DNA of 64,000 bases from Croceitalea dokdonensis DOKDO 023 (GTDB lineage Bacteria > Bacteroidota > Bacteroidia > Flavobacteriales > Flavobacteriaceae). Each line of letters begins with the position of its first letter. The stretch's first letter is position 1. Under the pieces are notes generated by a model. It had not been told where the DNA came from. It saw only the letters and a program-made list of their open reading frames with translations, and did no database searches. The DNA is taken from NCBI RefSeq assembly GCF_001306415.1, contig NZ_LDJX01000007.1:1-64000 (forward strand), written 5' to 3'. Shown here piece by piece: positions 8,634 through 17,612 of the stretch. The translations under genes and the position numbers were made by a program.

Positions 8634-9191
8634 ATGCGGCACCTTTTCATAAGTTTTCTTTGTTTGGCCTCCTTTGGCCTTCATGCCCAATTTGGCAAGA
8701 ATTGTGAGTTGAGGCAGTGGAAAATCAACCTAGTGAATCCTGGACTTGAGTATGAGCTGGGTATTGGTGTAAACCAGACCCTAAATGTCAGGGTGGCCTG
8801 GCAGTTGGCTCTGGACCCGGTATTGCAAAATCCCTATGAGGAACTTACTTTTTTTCCAGCACTAACCCTACAGACCAGATTTTACCACAATTTTGAACAA
8901 AGGGGGCGAAATGGAAGGCAGATTTATGGAAATTCAGCAAATTATATGGCACCTACCATTGCCCTGTTCTCCCCTGATGCTCGTCTTATTGCGGGTGAGC
9001 TGGTAGATGGAGTTCATGGATATGGCGGGCTTGTCTATGGCTTACAACGCAGTTATAACTCTGGTTTTAGTTTTTCCGTGGATGCCGGTGCCGCCTATTA
9101 TGTGGGACCTTTTGAAAATGGTATCTACCCCGTCGTCAACTTCAGTTTGGGCTGGATCGTTAGTGAAAAACGCTGGTGTGTAGGGAGGTAG
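8634..9191 (+). CDS. Outer-membrane beta-barrel-like protein, paralogue 1
   Basis: A 185-residue exported protein with a signal peptide ending HAQ (residue 19). The mature part alternates polar and hydrophobic residues like a small beta-barrel and ends in a strand NFSLGWIVSEKRW. It shares YELGI near the start, a NSANYMAPT segment, and YGLQRSYNSGFSFSVDAG with the two genes that follow, so the three are tandem paralogues. I do not recognise the family and cannot assign a function. Confidence 0.7.
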   Translation: MRHLFISFLCLASFGLHAQFGKNCELRQWKINLVNPGLEYELGIGVNQTLNVRVAWQLALDPVLQNPYEELTFFPALTLQTRFYHNFEQRGRNGRQIYGNSANYMAPTIALFSPDARLIAGELVDGVHGYGGLVYGLQRSYNSGFSFSVDAGAAYYVGPFENGIYPVVNFSLGWIVSEKRWCVGR

Positions 9192-9392
9192 CCATGCCCT
9201 AGCCCGTGCTGCATTGTAAAAGGACACCGGAAAAAATAGAAGGGATTTAAAAGGTACAAGGGTTCTTTGGACCCTATTGGAGGAATTGGCAAGGGTTGGG
9301 TCTTCTATGGTCTGGCGTTAAACAATCACAAAACCAAGAAGGAATTGAACTGTTTGTGTTAAGTTTGAGTAGCAACACAAGCTTTTATTTTT

Positions 9393-9968
9393 ATGAAAAA
9401 ACTATCGATTGTAGGGATGATATTCCTACTTTTTGCTACGGCACACGCCCAGCGAATGAAAGAAAAAGGGTTTGGGCTCATTCATTTAGAACGGCACCAG
9501 GTCACTTTGGGAACGGGGTTTAGGTATGAGCTGGGTTTGTTTAAAAATGTAAGCGCCTCCACAAGTTTAACACCAGGTGTGGCCTTTTATCAAGAGGGGT
9601 ATACCGGTGGTTTGGCCTGGAACACAAGGGTACGGTACTACCACAATATAGAGGAACGCTTGGATATCAATAAAAATGTCATTGGGAATTCTGCGGATTA
9701 CCTAGCTCTTGGGCGCAGTGTCTTCTGGGGCCCCCTACAGCTTAGCCAAAACCTTAGAAACGACAACCAGTTTGCCATTGAGTTTTTTGGTGGGCTCTAC
9801 GGGTTACAACGTACCTACCGGAACGGTTTTAATTTTAACGCTGAGGTAGGTTTTGGGTATTACCAAGGGGATACTGTGAGTGATGGCTATGGTCCTATGC
9901 TCAATTTCACCTTGGGATGGGTGTTGACCAAACGAAAGAAAAAAGACAATTATTTTAATGGAAACTAG
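9393..9968 (+). CDS. Outer-membrane beta-barrel-like protein, paralogue 2
   Basis: A 191-residue exported protein, signal peptide MKKLSIVGMIFLLFATAHAQ. Shared motifs with its neighbours are YELGLF, NSADYLALG, LYGLQRTYRNGFNFNAEVGFG and the final strand MLNFTLGWVLTKRKKK. The 200-base gap to paralogue 1 holds an imperfect hairpin (AGGGT near 9260) and no other gene I can support. The ATG at 9393 is favoured because the signal peptide begins exactly there. Confidence 0.7.
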   Translation: MKKLSIVGMIFLLFATAHAQRMKEKGFGLIHLERHQVTLGTGFRYELGLFKNVSASTSLTPGVAFYQEGYTGGLAWNTRVRYYHNIEERLDINKNVIGNSADYLALGRSVFWGPLQLSQNLRNDNQFAIEFFGGLYGLQRTYRNGFNFNAEVGFGYYQGDTVSDGYGPMLNFTLGWVLTKRKKKDNYFNGN

Positions 9969-10034
9969 TAAGTACTCAACTATTTTTAATTTGGCTCAAT
10001 GAGTTTAATTCGCTTTAAAACAAACTTTGGTTTT

Positions 10035-10568
10035 ATGAAATTCAAATGGCTACTTTTTTCAACTTTTTTTATCATTGCCGTCCATGCCCAAAAAGACAAA
10101 CGCGTAGAGGCTTCCCAGTTTACCCTTGATGTTTTTTTGCCAGGGGCCAGCTATGAAATGGGAATCGCCGAAAACTCAACGATTTCCCTTTCCGGAGCTT
10201 TAGGTTTTGCGTATCGGGAGTCGGCGTTTTTTGAAAGCGGCTATGGGGTCTACCCTATCATTGTTGGCCAATACAGGTACTACTATAATTTTCAAAGACG
10301 CTTAGATCGGGATAAGCGAATTAAGGGAAATACCGGGAATTATTTGGCTCCAACGATATTCGTACAAGGCGGTAATCCAATTATCGGTAATCTGGAAGCT
10401 ACAAACCTGGTAGGTTTAGCTGCGGTTTACGGTATCCAACGCACGGGAAAAAAAGGATTTCAATGGAACTTTAATGTAGGTCCTTCTGTATACAGGGACG
10501 ATTTTGGAACGGAATTTGGAATTTTTCTTGATTTTAAATTAGGATTTGTCTTGGGATATAATCGTTGA
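10035..10568 (+). CDS. Outer-membrane beta-barrel-like protein, paralogue 3
   Basis: A 177-residue exported protein. An upstream in-frame ATG exists at 9999, but the signal peptide MKFKWLLFSTFFIIAVHAQ begins at 10035, so I use that start. It carries the family pattern: YEMGIAENST, RYYYNFQRRLDRDKRIKGNTGNYLAP split by variable loops, then VYGIQRTGKKGFQWNFNVG and the closing strand DFKLGFVLGYNR. It is the most diverged of the three tandem copies. Confidence 0.68.
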   Translation: MKFKWLLFSTFFIIAVHAQKDKRVEASQFTLDVFLPGASYEMGIAENSTISLSGALGFAYRESAFFESGYGVYPIIVGQYRYYYNFQRRLDRDKRIKGNTGNYLAPTIFVQGGNPIIGNLEATNLVGLAAVYGIQRTGKKGFQWNFNVGPSVYRDDFGTEFGIFLDFKLGFVLGYNR

Positions 10569-10631
10569 ACTCCCTCAAAATCAATAAGATAAAAATAATG
10601 TCCAGAAACGCATTTCCGTAGAAAATAGCAG

Positions 10632-10639
10632 TATCTTTG
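10632..10639 (+). promoter_or_regulatory. Putative typA -7 promoter element
   Basis: TATCTTTG matches TAnnTTTG and lies 19 bases before the typA ATG, the usual Flavobacteria distance. Confidence 0.55.
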
Positions 10640-10658
10640 CGCGCTTAAAATCTAGGTT

Positions 10659-12458
10659 ATGTCTAACATCAAGAATATTGCAATAATTGCCCACGTTGAC
10701 CACGGTAAGACCACCTTGGTAGATAAGATTATGTATCATTGCCAGCTGTTTCGGGAGAATGAAAACAAGGGCGATCTGATTTTAGATAACAATGACCTAG
10801 AGCGTGAGCGTGGCATTACCATTACCTCTAAAAACGTTTCGGTAGTATATAAGGACACCAAGATCAATATTATTGATACCCCTGGTCACGCGGATTTTGG
10901 TGGTGAAGTAGAACGTGTATTGAACATGGCAGATGGGGTGTTGCTATTGGTTGATGCCTTTGAAGGTCCCATGCCACAGACCCGTTTTGTGCTACAAAAG
11001 GCCATTGATTTGGGCCTTAAGCCCTGTGTGGTCATCAACAAGGTGGATAAAGAAAACTGTACCCCGGATGAGGTGCACGAGAAGGTGTTCGATTTAATGT
11101 TTGAACTTGGTGCGGAAGAATGGCAGTTAGATTTTCCCACGGTCTATGGTTCGGCAAAGAACAACTGGATGAGTGACGATTGGCAAAACGAGACGGAAAA
11201 CATAGAACCACTCTTAGATATGGTCATTGAACATGTGCCGGAATTTAAGCCAGCTGTTGGAAATACCCAAATGCTCATTACGTCGCTTGACTTTTCCTCC
11301 TTTACCGGGAGAATTGCCATTGGAAGGTTAACTAGGGGCAGCTTAAAGGAAGGGCAACAGATTTCTTTGGTGAAGCGTGACGGTAGCATCGTGAAATCAA
11401 AAATTAAGGAACTGTTCACTTTTGAAGGTTTGGGCCGCATAAAAGTGAAAGAAGTGAAAACAGGGGATATCTGTGCCATTGTAGGAATGGAAGGTTTTGA
11501 AATTGGCGATACGGTCGCAGATATTGAAAGCCCGGAACGGCTTAAGACCATTGCTATTGATGAACCTACCATGAGTATGCTGTTTACCATAAACGACAGT
11601 CCATTTTTTGGCAAGGATGGCAAATTTGTGACCTCTAGGCATATCAAGGAACGCCTAGAAAAAGAACTGGAAAAGAATTTGGCTCTTAGGGTAGAAGAAA
11701 CGGATAGTGCCGATAAATTTATGGTATTTGGCCGTGGGGTATTGCACCTTTCCGTGTTGATAGAGACCATGAGACGTGAAGGGTATGAGCTCCAAATAGG
11801 ACAGCCGCAGGTAATCATCAAAGAAATTGATGGGGTAAAATGCGAACCTGTAGAGCATCTTACCATTGACCTGCCAGAGGAGGTATCGGGCAAGGCAGTG
11901 GAAATGGTGTCTATCCGTAAAGGCGAAATGACGAGTATGGAAGCTAAGGGCTCCCGCATGTTATGCGAGTTTATCATTCCATCAAGGGGCATCATTGGGT
12001 TGCGGAACCAATTGCTTACCGCCACAGCGGGAGAGGCCATTATGGCACACAGATTTTTGGAATATCAGCCTTTAAAAGGTGAGATTGCACAACGGTTAAA
12101 CGGCTCCTTGGTATCTATGGAAAACGGCTCTGCAATTCCGTATTCCATAGACAAGCTTCAAGATCGGGGTAAGTTCTTTATTAATCCTGGAGAGGATATT
12201 TATGAGGGTCAGGTCATTGGGGAAAACTCTCGCCAAGACGATATGACGGTGAATGTCACCAAGACCAAAAAACTCTCCAATGTGCGCTCCGCCGGTGCGG
12301 ATGACAAGGCCAAAATAGTACCTGCAATTAAGTTTTCTTTGGAGGAAGCATTGGAATACATTCAAAAAGATGAGTATGTAGAGGTTACCCCAAACCATCT
12401 ACGGCTAAGGAAAATCTATTTAAAGGAAGTGGATAGAAAAAGAAACAAAATCACCTAG
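10659..12458 (+). CDS. typA: Ribosome-associated GTPase TypA/BipA
   Basis: A translational GTPase that binds the ribosome and supports assembly and stress growth. The 599-residue length is right. G-domain motifs are AHVDHGKTTL (residues 11-20), RERGITI (switch I), DTPGHADF and NKVDK; elongation-factor-like domains II, III and V follow, then the TypA-specific C-terminal domain with SRGIIGLR and GEAIMAHRF. It has its own promoter element and a strong terminator downstream shared with the convergent glucokinase gene. Confidence 0.97.
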   Translation: MSNIKNIAIIAHVDHGKTTLVDKIMYHCQLFRENENKGDLILDNNDLERERGITITSKNVSVVYKDTKINIIDTPGHADFGGEVERVLNMADGVLLLVDAFEGPMPQTRFVLQKAIDLGLKPCVVINKVDKENCTPDEVHEKVFDLMFELGAEEWQLDFPTVYGSAKNNWMSDDWQNETENIEPLLDMVIEHVPEFKPAVGNTQMLITSLDFSSFTGRIAIGRLTRGSLKEGQQISLVKRDGSIVKSKIKELFTFEGLGRIKVKEVKTGDICAIVGMEGFEIGDTVADIESPERLKTIAIDEPTMSMLFTINDSPFFGKDGKFVTSRHIKERLEKELEKNLALRVEETDSADKFMVFGRGVLHLSVLIETMRREGYELQIGQPQVIIKEIDGVKCEPVEHLTIDLPEEVSGKAVEMVSIRKGEMTSMEAKGSRMLCEFIIPSRGIIGLRNQLLTATAGEAIMAHRFLEYQPLKGEIAQRLNGSLVSMENGSAIPYSIDKLQDRGKFFINPGEDIYEGQVIGENSRQDDMTVNVTKTKKLSNVRSAGADDKAKIVPAIKFSLEEALEYIQKDEYVEVTPNHLRLRKIYLKEVDRKRNKIT

Positions 12459-12478
12459 TGTGGTGATGTCTTGCAGCT

Positions 12479-12509
12479 AAAAAAACCAGCCCTAATGGCT
12501 GGTTTTTTT
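12479..12509. terminator. Bidirectional terminator between typA and the ROK gene
   Basis: CCAGCC-CTAAT-GGCTGG stem flanked by A7 and T7 runs, so it can serve both converging genes. Confidence 0.88.
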
Positions 12510-12527
12510 GGTAGCTTTTGAGTGAGT

Positions 12528-13289
12528 TTAGGTGGTTAAATGACCATGGTGTTGCTCCCTTAAACAGGACACAGCAGCACCAATGATTCCTGCGTGGTTC
12601 ATAAGTTCTGCTTTTACGACCTCTGTTTCAATATCAATGATATGCCCGTACTGCTTCCATTTTTTGGAAATGCCGCCACCGACAATAATGAGGTCCGGGC
12701 TCACGATAATTTCAACATAGCGTAAAAATTTGTTAAAGCGTTTGCCCCATTTTTCATAGGAAAGCCCCTCTTTTTCCCTAATGGAGTCTGCTGCATAGTG
12801 TTCTATTTTTTCATACTTTTTGTAGGGTATTTGTCCCAACTCAAAATTGGGAATCAGTTGCCCGTTAAAGAAGGCCCCACTCCCTAGGCCCGTGCCCACG
12901 GTCACCATAATTACCAAACCTTGTTTCCCGCGGCCTACCCCATAATTAATGGAGGCATAGCCAGCGGCATCCGCGTCATTGATTACTGTAAATACATGGC
13001 CTGTAGTTTGGGTAAAAAGTTCATCCACATTAACTCCTACCCAACTTTTGTGCAAGTTGCCCTGGGACATACAGATGCCATTTTTAACTATGGAAGGGAA
13101 TCCGCATCCAACGGGACCGGTATACTCAAAATGGTCAACAATTTGTTTGATGACATTGGCCATCTCTTCGGGTTTTCTAGAGGGAGGTGTGGGTATCCGG
13201 TACCTTTCTGTAAGCATTTCACCGGTTTCCGCATTTACCAAAGCGCCTTTTATTCCAGAGCCGCCAATATCAATTCCAAGAAGTTCCAT
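12528..13289 (-). CDS. ppgK: ROK-family kinase, probable polyphosphate glucokinase
   Basis: A 253-residue cytoplasmic sugar kinase. The phosphate-binding loop GIDIGGSGIKGALV is at residues 5-18, the catalytic-base region NDADAAGYAS near 104-113, and the adenosine-binding VTVGTGLGSGAFFNGQ follows. The short length, the GCGFPSIVKNG segment and the C-terminal IIVGGGISKKW match polyphosphate-dependent glucokinases better than ATP-dependent ROK enzymes or repressors (there is no DNA-binding domain). Expected reaction: glucose to glucose 6-phosphate using polyphosphate and/or ATP. Phosphate-donor preference is inference. Confidence 0.85.
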   Translation of the reverse strand: MELLGIDIGGSGIKGALVNAETGEMLTERYRIPTPPSRKPEEMANVIKQIVDHFEYTGPVGCGFPSIVKNGICMSQGNLHKSWVGVNVDELFTQTTGHVFTVINDADAAGYASINYGVGRGKQGLVIMVTVGTGLGSGAFFNGQLIPNFELGQIPYKKYEKIEHYAADSIREKEGLSYEKWGKRFNKFLRYVEIIVSPDLIIVGGGISKKWKQYGHIIDIETEVVKAELMNHAGIIGAAVSCLREQHHGHLTT

Positions 13290-13359
13290 ACAAGGATAAA
13301 AACGTTAATTGTTGGACAAAGAAACAAAATTCTTTTGGGTGCATGAAAGAACTTGGATT

Positions 13360-13785
13360 TTAGGAGTCTGGTTGTACATAGTAATCAATGGAATTCAAGG
13401 AGTGGTTGGGGTCTATGATGTCCAATAGGTGATCAATGGCCTTGCCCATGGGGGTCAGCGTACCCAGTTGCTTGTTCTTTCCCAGTGCACTGGAAATGGT
13501 CTCATCCCTATTCCCAAAAGCGTAACCTTGCTTGGTGATCCAAAGCCAATTAAAGAGGTGCTGCATGAGCACGTTGCCCAACTGGTCCACAGAGATGGCC
13601 AGCTCCAGGAAGTACGCCCCAAGCCCGGTTAATCCTCTTAAAAAGAGCTGTTGAAATAATCCAAAGAGAAAGCCAATGGGTCCTGTCACCACCAATAGCA
13701 CTATGGAAATTAGAAACAACAATAGGCCAATTAATGGCTTGGCCTTTGCGTCTTTTTGTCCACGTTCTTTATGGGAAATTTGCAT
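13360..13785 (-). CDS. Hypothetical membrane protein downstream of ftsE
   Basis: A 141-residue protein with a basic N-terminus, one strong hydrophobic stretch (about residues 18-45, possibly a re-entrant pair) and a soluble tail with several conserved-looking aromatic residues ending YYVQPDS. I do not recognise it. It follows the FtsE-type ATPase gene by 11 bases, so co-transcription is likely; whether it is a functional partner is unknown. It is not FtsX, which is longer and has four membrane segments. Confidence 0.6.
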   Translation of the reverse strand: MQISHKERGQKDAKAKPLIGLLLFLISIVLLVVTGPIGFLFGLFQQLFLRGLTGLGAYFLELAISVDQLGNVLMQHLFNWLWITKQGYAFGNRDETISSALGKNKQLGTLTPMGKAIDHLLDIIDPNHSLNSIDYYVQPDS

Positions 13786-13796
13786 GGGAAATGGTT

Positions 13797-14480
13797 TTAA
13801 ATTGCCTTTTGAATGACCTCAAATACCTTGCTGTTATCGCATTTTAAAGTTTTGTGAGGGTATTTTAGAATGAGCGCATAGTCATGTGTGGCCATGATGA
13901 TGGTACGCCCATTTTCATTAATATCCTGTAGTACCTTCATGATTTCCACGCTGGTCTGTGGATCTAAGTTTCCCGTGGGCTCGTCTGCCAAAATAAGTTC
14001 AGGGTCGTTTAAAAGTGCACGTGCTATGGCGATCCGTTGCTGTTCCCCCCCAGAAAGTTCATGGGGGAATTTAAACCCTTTTGTCTTCATACCCACTTTG
14101 GATAGGACTTCTTCAATTTTAGCGTCCATCTTTACACTATCTTTCCAACCGGTAGCCTTTAATACAAATTTTAGATTGTTGTTAATATTTCTGTCTGGCA
14201 GTAGCTTAAAATCCTGAAAGACAATACCTAGCTTTCTTCGTAAATAAGGAATGTCCTTTTCTTTTAGGGTCTTAAGGTTAAAATCTACAATGGAACCTTC
14301 TCCGGAATTAATGGGTAAATCGCCATAAAGGGTTTTCATAAAGCTACTTTTACCGCTTCCGGTCTTGCCTATTACATACACAAATTCCCCTTTTTTTACT
14401 TCAAGGGTCACATGGTTCAAAATCAGGTTTTCCTTCTGGAAAATGGCAACATCCTGTAATTTTAAAATGGTTTCGGGCAT
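13797..14480 (-). CDS. ftsE: Cell division ATP-binding protein FtsE-like
   Basis: A 227-residue ABC ATPase without membrane segments. Walker A GKTGSGKSS (about residues 38-46), Q-loop GIVFQDFKLLPDRN, signature LSGGEQQRIAIARAL (about 143-157), Walker B LILADEPTGNLD and H-loop ATHDYAL are all intact. The sequence FQDFKLLPDRNI is typical of FtsE, which with FtsX transmits a signal to cell-wall hydrolases at the septum. No ftsX lies here; in this group ftsX is usually elsewhere. LolD-type ATPases look similar but differ in the Q-loop. Confidence 0.88.
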   Translation of the reverse strand: MPETILKLQDVAIFQKENLILNHVTLEVKKGEFVYVIGKTGSGKSSFMKTLYGDLPINSGEGSIVDFNLKTLKEKDIPYLRRKLGIVFQDFKLLPDRNINNNLKFVLKATGWKDSVKMDAKIEEVLSKVGMKTKGFKFPHELSGGEQQRIAIARALLNDPELILADEPTGNLDPQTSVEIMKVLQDINENGRTIIMATHDYALILKYPHKTLKCDNSKVFEVIQKAI

Positions 14481-14581
14481 AATAATTCCAATGTTGTTTT
14501 GGCGTTATGTGGTGCAAGTTATATACTTTGGCTTGAATTTTGACGTTATGCATACATTAATCGAGATGAGCGTAGAACACT

Positions 14582-17500
14582 ATGAATCGAACCACCACTA
14601 TATTTTTACTTTTTTCTACCGTTTTTAGTTTCCTTGGGCTGTCCCAGCAAACCCAGTTGTACACCCACGAACAAAAGCAGTTTCAAGATGCCCTTGCCCT
14701 GTACAACAAGCAACAATACCAGGCCGCACAGGTTCTTTTTGAATCTGTTGGGAAAAGCACCACGGACCAAGAGACCAAGGCCAATAGTGCTTATTACGTG
14801 GCCAACGCCGCAGTACGGCTCAACCAAAGAGGCGCAGACAAGCTCATGGAGGATTTTGTTGAAAACTATCCTACTTCTACCAAAAGAAATTCTGCGTTTA
14901 TGGATGTGGCCGATTATTATTTTGAAACCGGTAAATACCCCTACGCCTTAAAATGGTACAAAAAGGTAGACCAAGCTGCTATGGCAAAAAATGATAGGGA
15001 GCGGTTTCATTTTAATATGGGGTATTCCTATTATGCCAGCAACAGGCCAAAGGCTGCGGAACAGTACCTTAACAAGGTGGTAAACTCTGCTAAATATGGG
15101 GCGCAAGCCAAGTATTATTTGGGATATATCGCTTATGAACAGGACGACTATGAAGGGGCCAACGAACGTTTTGATGAAATCTCGGACCCAACCGTTCTGG
15201 AAGAAAAGTTAGCCTATTACCAGGCGGACCTTAACTTTAAACTGGGGAATTTTGAAAAGGCCATTGCCATGGCCAAAAAAGAACTTCCAAAGGCCAACAG
15301 GAAAGAAGTATCCGAATTGAACAAGATCATCGGAGAAAGCTATTTTAATTTGGAACAATACGGTGAGGCCATACCTTATCTTGAGAAATACAAGGGTAAC
15401 CGTGGACGTTGGAGCAATACCGATTTTTACCTCTTAGGCTATAGCCATTACAAAATGGGAGATTATGAAGCTGCCGTTGGGCAGTTCAATCGCATTATTG
15501 ATGGTTCCAATAGTGTGGCCCAGAACGCCTATTACCATTTGGCGGAGTGTTACCTTAAACTGGATAAAAAATCAGAGGCGCTAAATGCGTTTAGAAATGC
15601 GTCTGAAATGACCTTCAATACGGATATTGAGCGTGATGCGCTGCTTAATTATGCTAGGCTCAGCTATGAGATTGGTAATGGTTACGAGCCTGTTCCAGCG
15701 GTCATCTCGGGATATTTGGAAAAGTACCCCAATGATGCCAACCAAGCAGAGTTGCAGGCACTTCTAGTGGATTCCTATATTAGTTCCAAGAACTTTGAAG
15801 GCGCCATGGTGCTGTTGGAAAAGAACTCTAGTTACGCATCAAAGGAAACCTTGCAAAAAGTGGCCTATTTCAGTGGAGTGACCAAATTTGTGGACGGTGA
15901 TTATGAATTGGCCTTGGAGCGTTTTTCCACCTCTTTAAAAAATGCGGAAAATGCAATCTATCGTGCCAAAGCACAGTTTTGGCAAGCCGAGGCAAATTAT
16001 CGGCTCAATAGGTTTGATGATGCCCTTTTGGGCTTTTCCACTTTTGAAAACAACGGTAGCGCACCAAACACCGAGGAATTTAAAAGATTACCCTATAATC
16101 TAGGGTATGCGCATTTTAAGTTAAAACAATACGCAAAGGCCATAGTTTATTTTAAAATGGTAAGTGGAGCGGATGTGGCAATGCTAGAAACCGTTGACGG
16201 CCTCATGCGCCTTGCAGATAGCTATTTTGTGACCAGCAACTATAGGGATGCCTTGGCAGCTTATGAAAGGGGTGCAAATTTACAAGGTCCAGAACAGGAC
16301 TACGCTGCTTTTCAAACTGCGATGTGCCAAGGGTTTTTGGGAAACACCGCAAGTAAAATACGTGATTTGGAAGCGTTTGTTGCAGAACATCCTAAATCTG
16401 CCCTAAGGGACGATTCCCTCTTTGAATTGGCCAATACTTATGTAAAAGATGGCCAAGAAGAAAAAGGTCTTAGCACCTATGATAGGTTGTTGCGGGATTT
16501 TCCGAATAGCAAGTTTGCTTCACAGGGTATGCTGCGGCAAGGATTGGTGCATTACAATGCCGGAAGAAATGAAGAGGCCCTGAAAAAGATGAAGCGGGTG
16601 GTGGCAGATTATCCCAAAAGCCAAGAAGCCGTGCAAGCGGTTGCTACGGCAAAATTGGTCTATGTAGACCTGGGCAGGGTGAGTGAATATGCGGAGTGGA
16701 CCAAAACCTTGGACTTTGTAGATGTATCGGATGCCGAATTGGATAATGCCAGTTTTGAGGCCGCCGACCGAAAATATCAACAGGGCAAAACCGATGTAGC
16801 CATTAAAGCCTTTGAAAACTACCTTAAGGATTTCCCGAACGGACTTAATACCAACCAAGTGCGTTTTTCCTTGGCACAATTGTATTTCTCCCAAGGACAA
16901 AAAGAAAGAGCATTGCCTTTTTATACTGCGGTCGCAGACAACGCTACCAGTGAATATAGTGAACAAGCGCTGACCCGTGTCTGTGAGATTTATGTGGGCA
17001 AAGAAGAGTACGGTAAGGCCATTCCATTTTTAGAAAGGTTGGAGGCTACGGCAGAAATTGAACAGAACAGGACGTTTGCCCAGTCTAACTTAATGAAGGG
17101 ATATTACCAACGCAAAAATTACCAGAAGACCATCTCTTATGCAGAAAAAGTTTTGGCCGTAAAAAGCATTGATGACCGCATTAAAGGTGATGCGCAAATT
17201 ATGATAGCCCGTTCTGCCATTGAAACTGGCAATGAGGCTATAGCTGAGGAAGCTTTTGCAGAGGTTAGAAAAATAGCTACGGGTGAAGCTGCGGCCGAAG
17301 CATGGTATTACGATGCGTATTTTAAAAATAAAAATGGGGACTTTGCAGCATCTAACGTTTCCGTGCAAAAATTGGTCAAGGATTTTGCCAGTTATAAAGA
17401 GTGGGGAGGAAAAGGATTGGTGCTCATGGCCAAGAATTTTTACAAGTTGGATGATGCTTTCCAGGCCACCTATATTTTGGAGAGCGTGCAGGAAAATTTT

Positions 17501-17602
17501 GCTGAATATCCAGAGATTGTAGCAGAGGCCAAGGGGGAGCTCGCCATTATCAGAACTCGTCAAGCACAGTTAAATTCATCGGTCAATCCTAATGGAAATT
17601 AA
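14582..17602 (+). CDS. Large periplasmic tetratricopeptide-repeat protein
   Basis: A 1006-residue exported protein: signal peptide ending near LGLSQQ, then TPR-like helical repeats along nearly its whole length (patterns such as AYYxLxxxYxxxGxxxxAxxxF spaced about 34-37 residues). No catalytic domain is visible. It is followed after 10 bases by an outer-membrane barrel gene, a pairing that recurs in Flavobacteria, so it probably acts as a periplasmic scaffold for envelope proteins. The start matches the signal peptide. Confidence 0.85.
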   Translation: MNRTTTIFLLFSTVFSFLGLSQQTQLYTHEQKQFQDALALYNKQQYQAAQVLFESVGKSTTDQETKANSAYYVANAAVRLNQRGADKLMEDFVENYPTSTKRNSAFMDVADYYFETGKYPYALKWYKKVDQAAMAKNDRERFHFNMGYSYYASNRPKAAEQYLNKVVNSAKYGAQAKYYLGYIAYEQDDYEGANERFDEISDPTVLEEKLAYYQADLNFKLGNFEKAIAMAKKELPKANRKEVSELNKIIGESYFNLEQYGEAIPYLEKYKGNRGRWSNTDFYLLGYSHYKMGDYEAAVGQFNRIIDGSNSVAQNAYYHLAECYLKLDKKSEALNAFRNASEMTFNTDIERDALLNYARLSYEIGNGYEPVPAVISGYLEKYPNDANQAELQALLVDSYISSKNFEGAMVLLEKNSSYASKETLQKVAYFSGVTKFVDGDYELALERFSTSLKNAENAIYRAKAQFWQAEANYRLNRFDDALLGFSTFENNGSAPNTEEFKRLPYNLGYAHFKLKQYAKAIVYFKMVSGADVAMLETVDGLMRLADSYFVTSNYRDALAAYERGANLQGPEQDYAAFQTAMCQGFLGNTASKIRDLEAFVAEHPKSALRDDSLFELANTYVKDGQEEKGLSTYDRLLRDFPNSKFASQGMLRQGLVHYNAGRNEEALKKMKRVVADYPKSQEAVQAVATAKLVYVDLGRVSEYAEWTKTLDFVDVSDAELDNASFEAADRKYQQGKTDVAIKAFENYLKDFPNGLNTNQVRFSLAQLYFSQGQKERALPFYTAVADNATSEYSEQALTRVCEIYVGKEEYGKAIPFLERLEATAEIEQNRTFAQSNLMKGYYQRKNYQKTISYAEKVLAVKSIDDRIKGDAQIMIARSAIETGNEAIAEEAFAEVRKIATGEAAAEAWYYDAYFKNKNGDFAASNVSVQKLVKDFASYKEWGGKGLVLMAKNFYKLDDAFQATYILESVQENFAEYPEIVAEAKGELAIIRTRQAQLNSSVNPNGN

Positions 17603-17612
17603 GTAGAACATT

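Noticed and set aside
9296-9523. 75-residue plus frame before paralogue 2
   Set aside because: It overlaps the signal-peptide region of the real gene in another frame.
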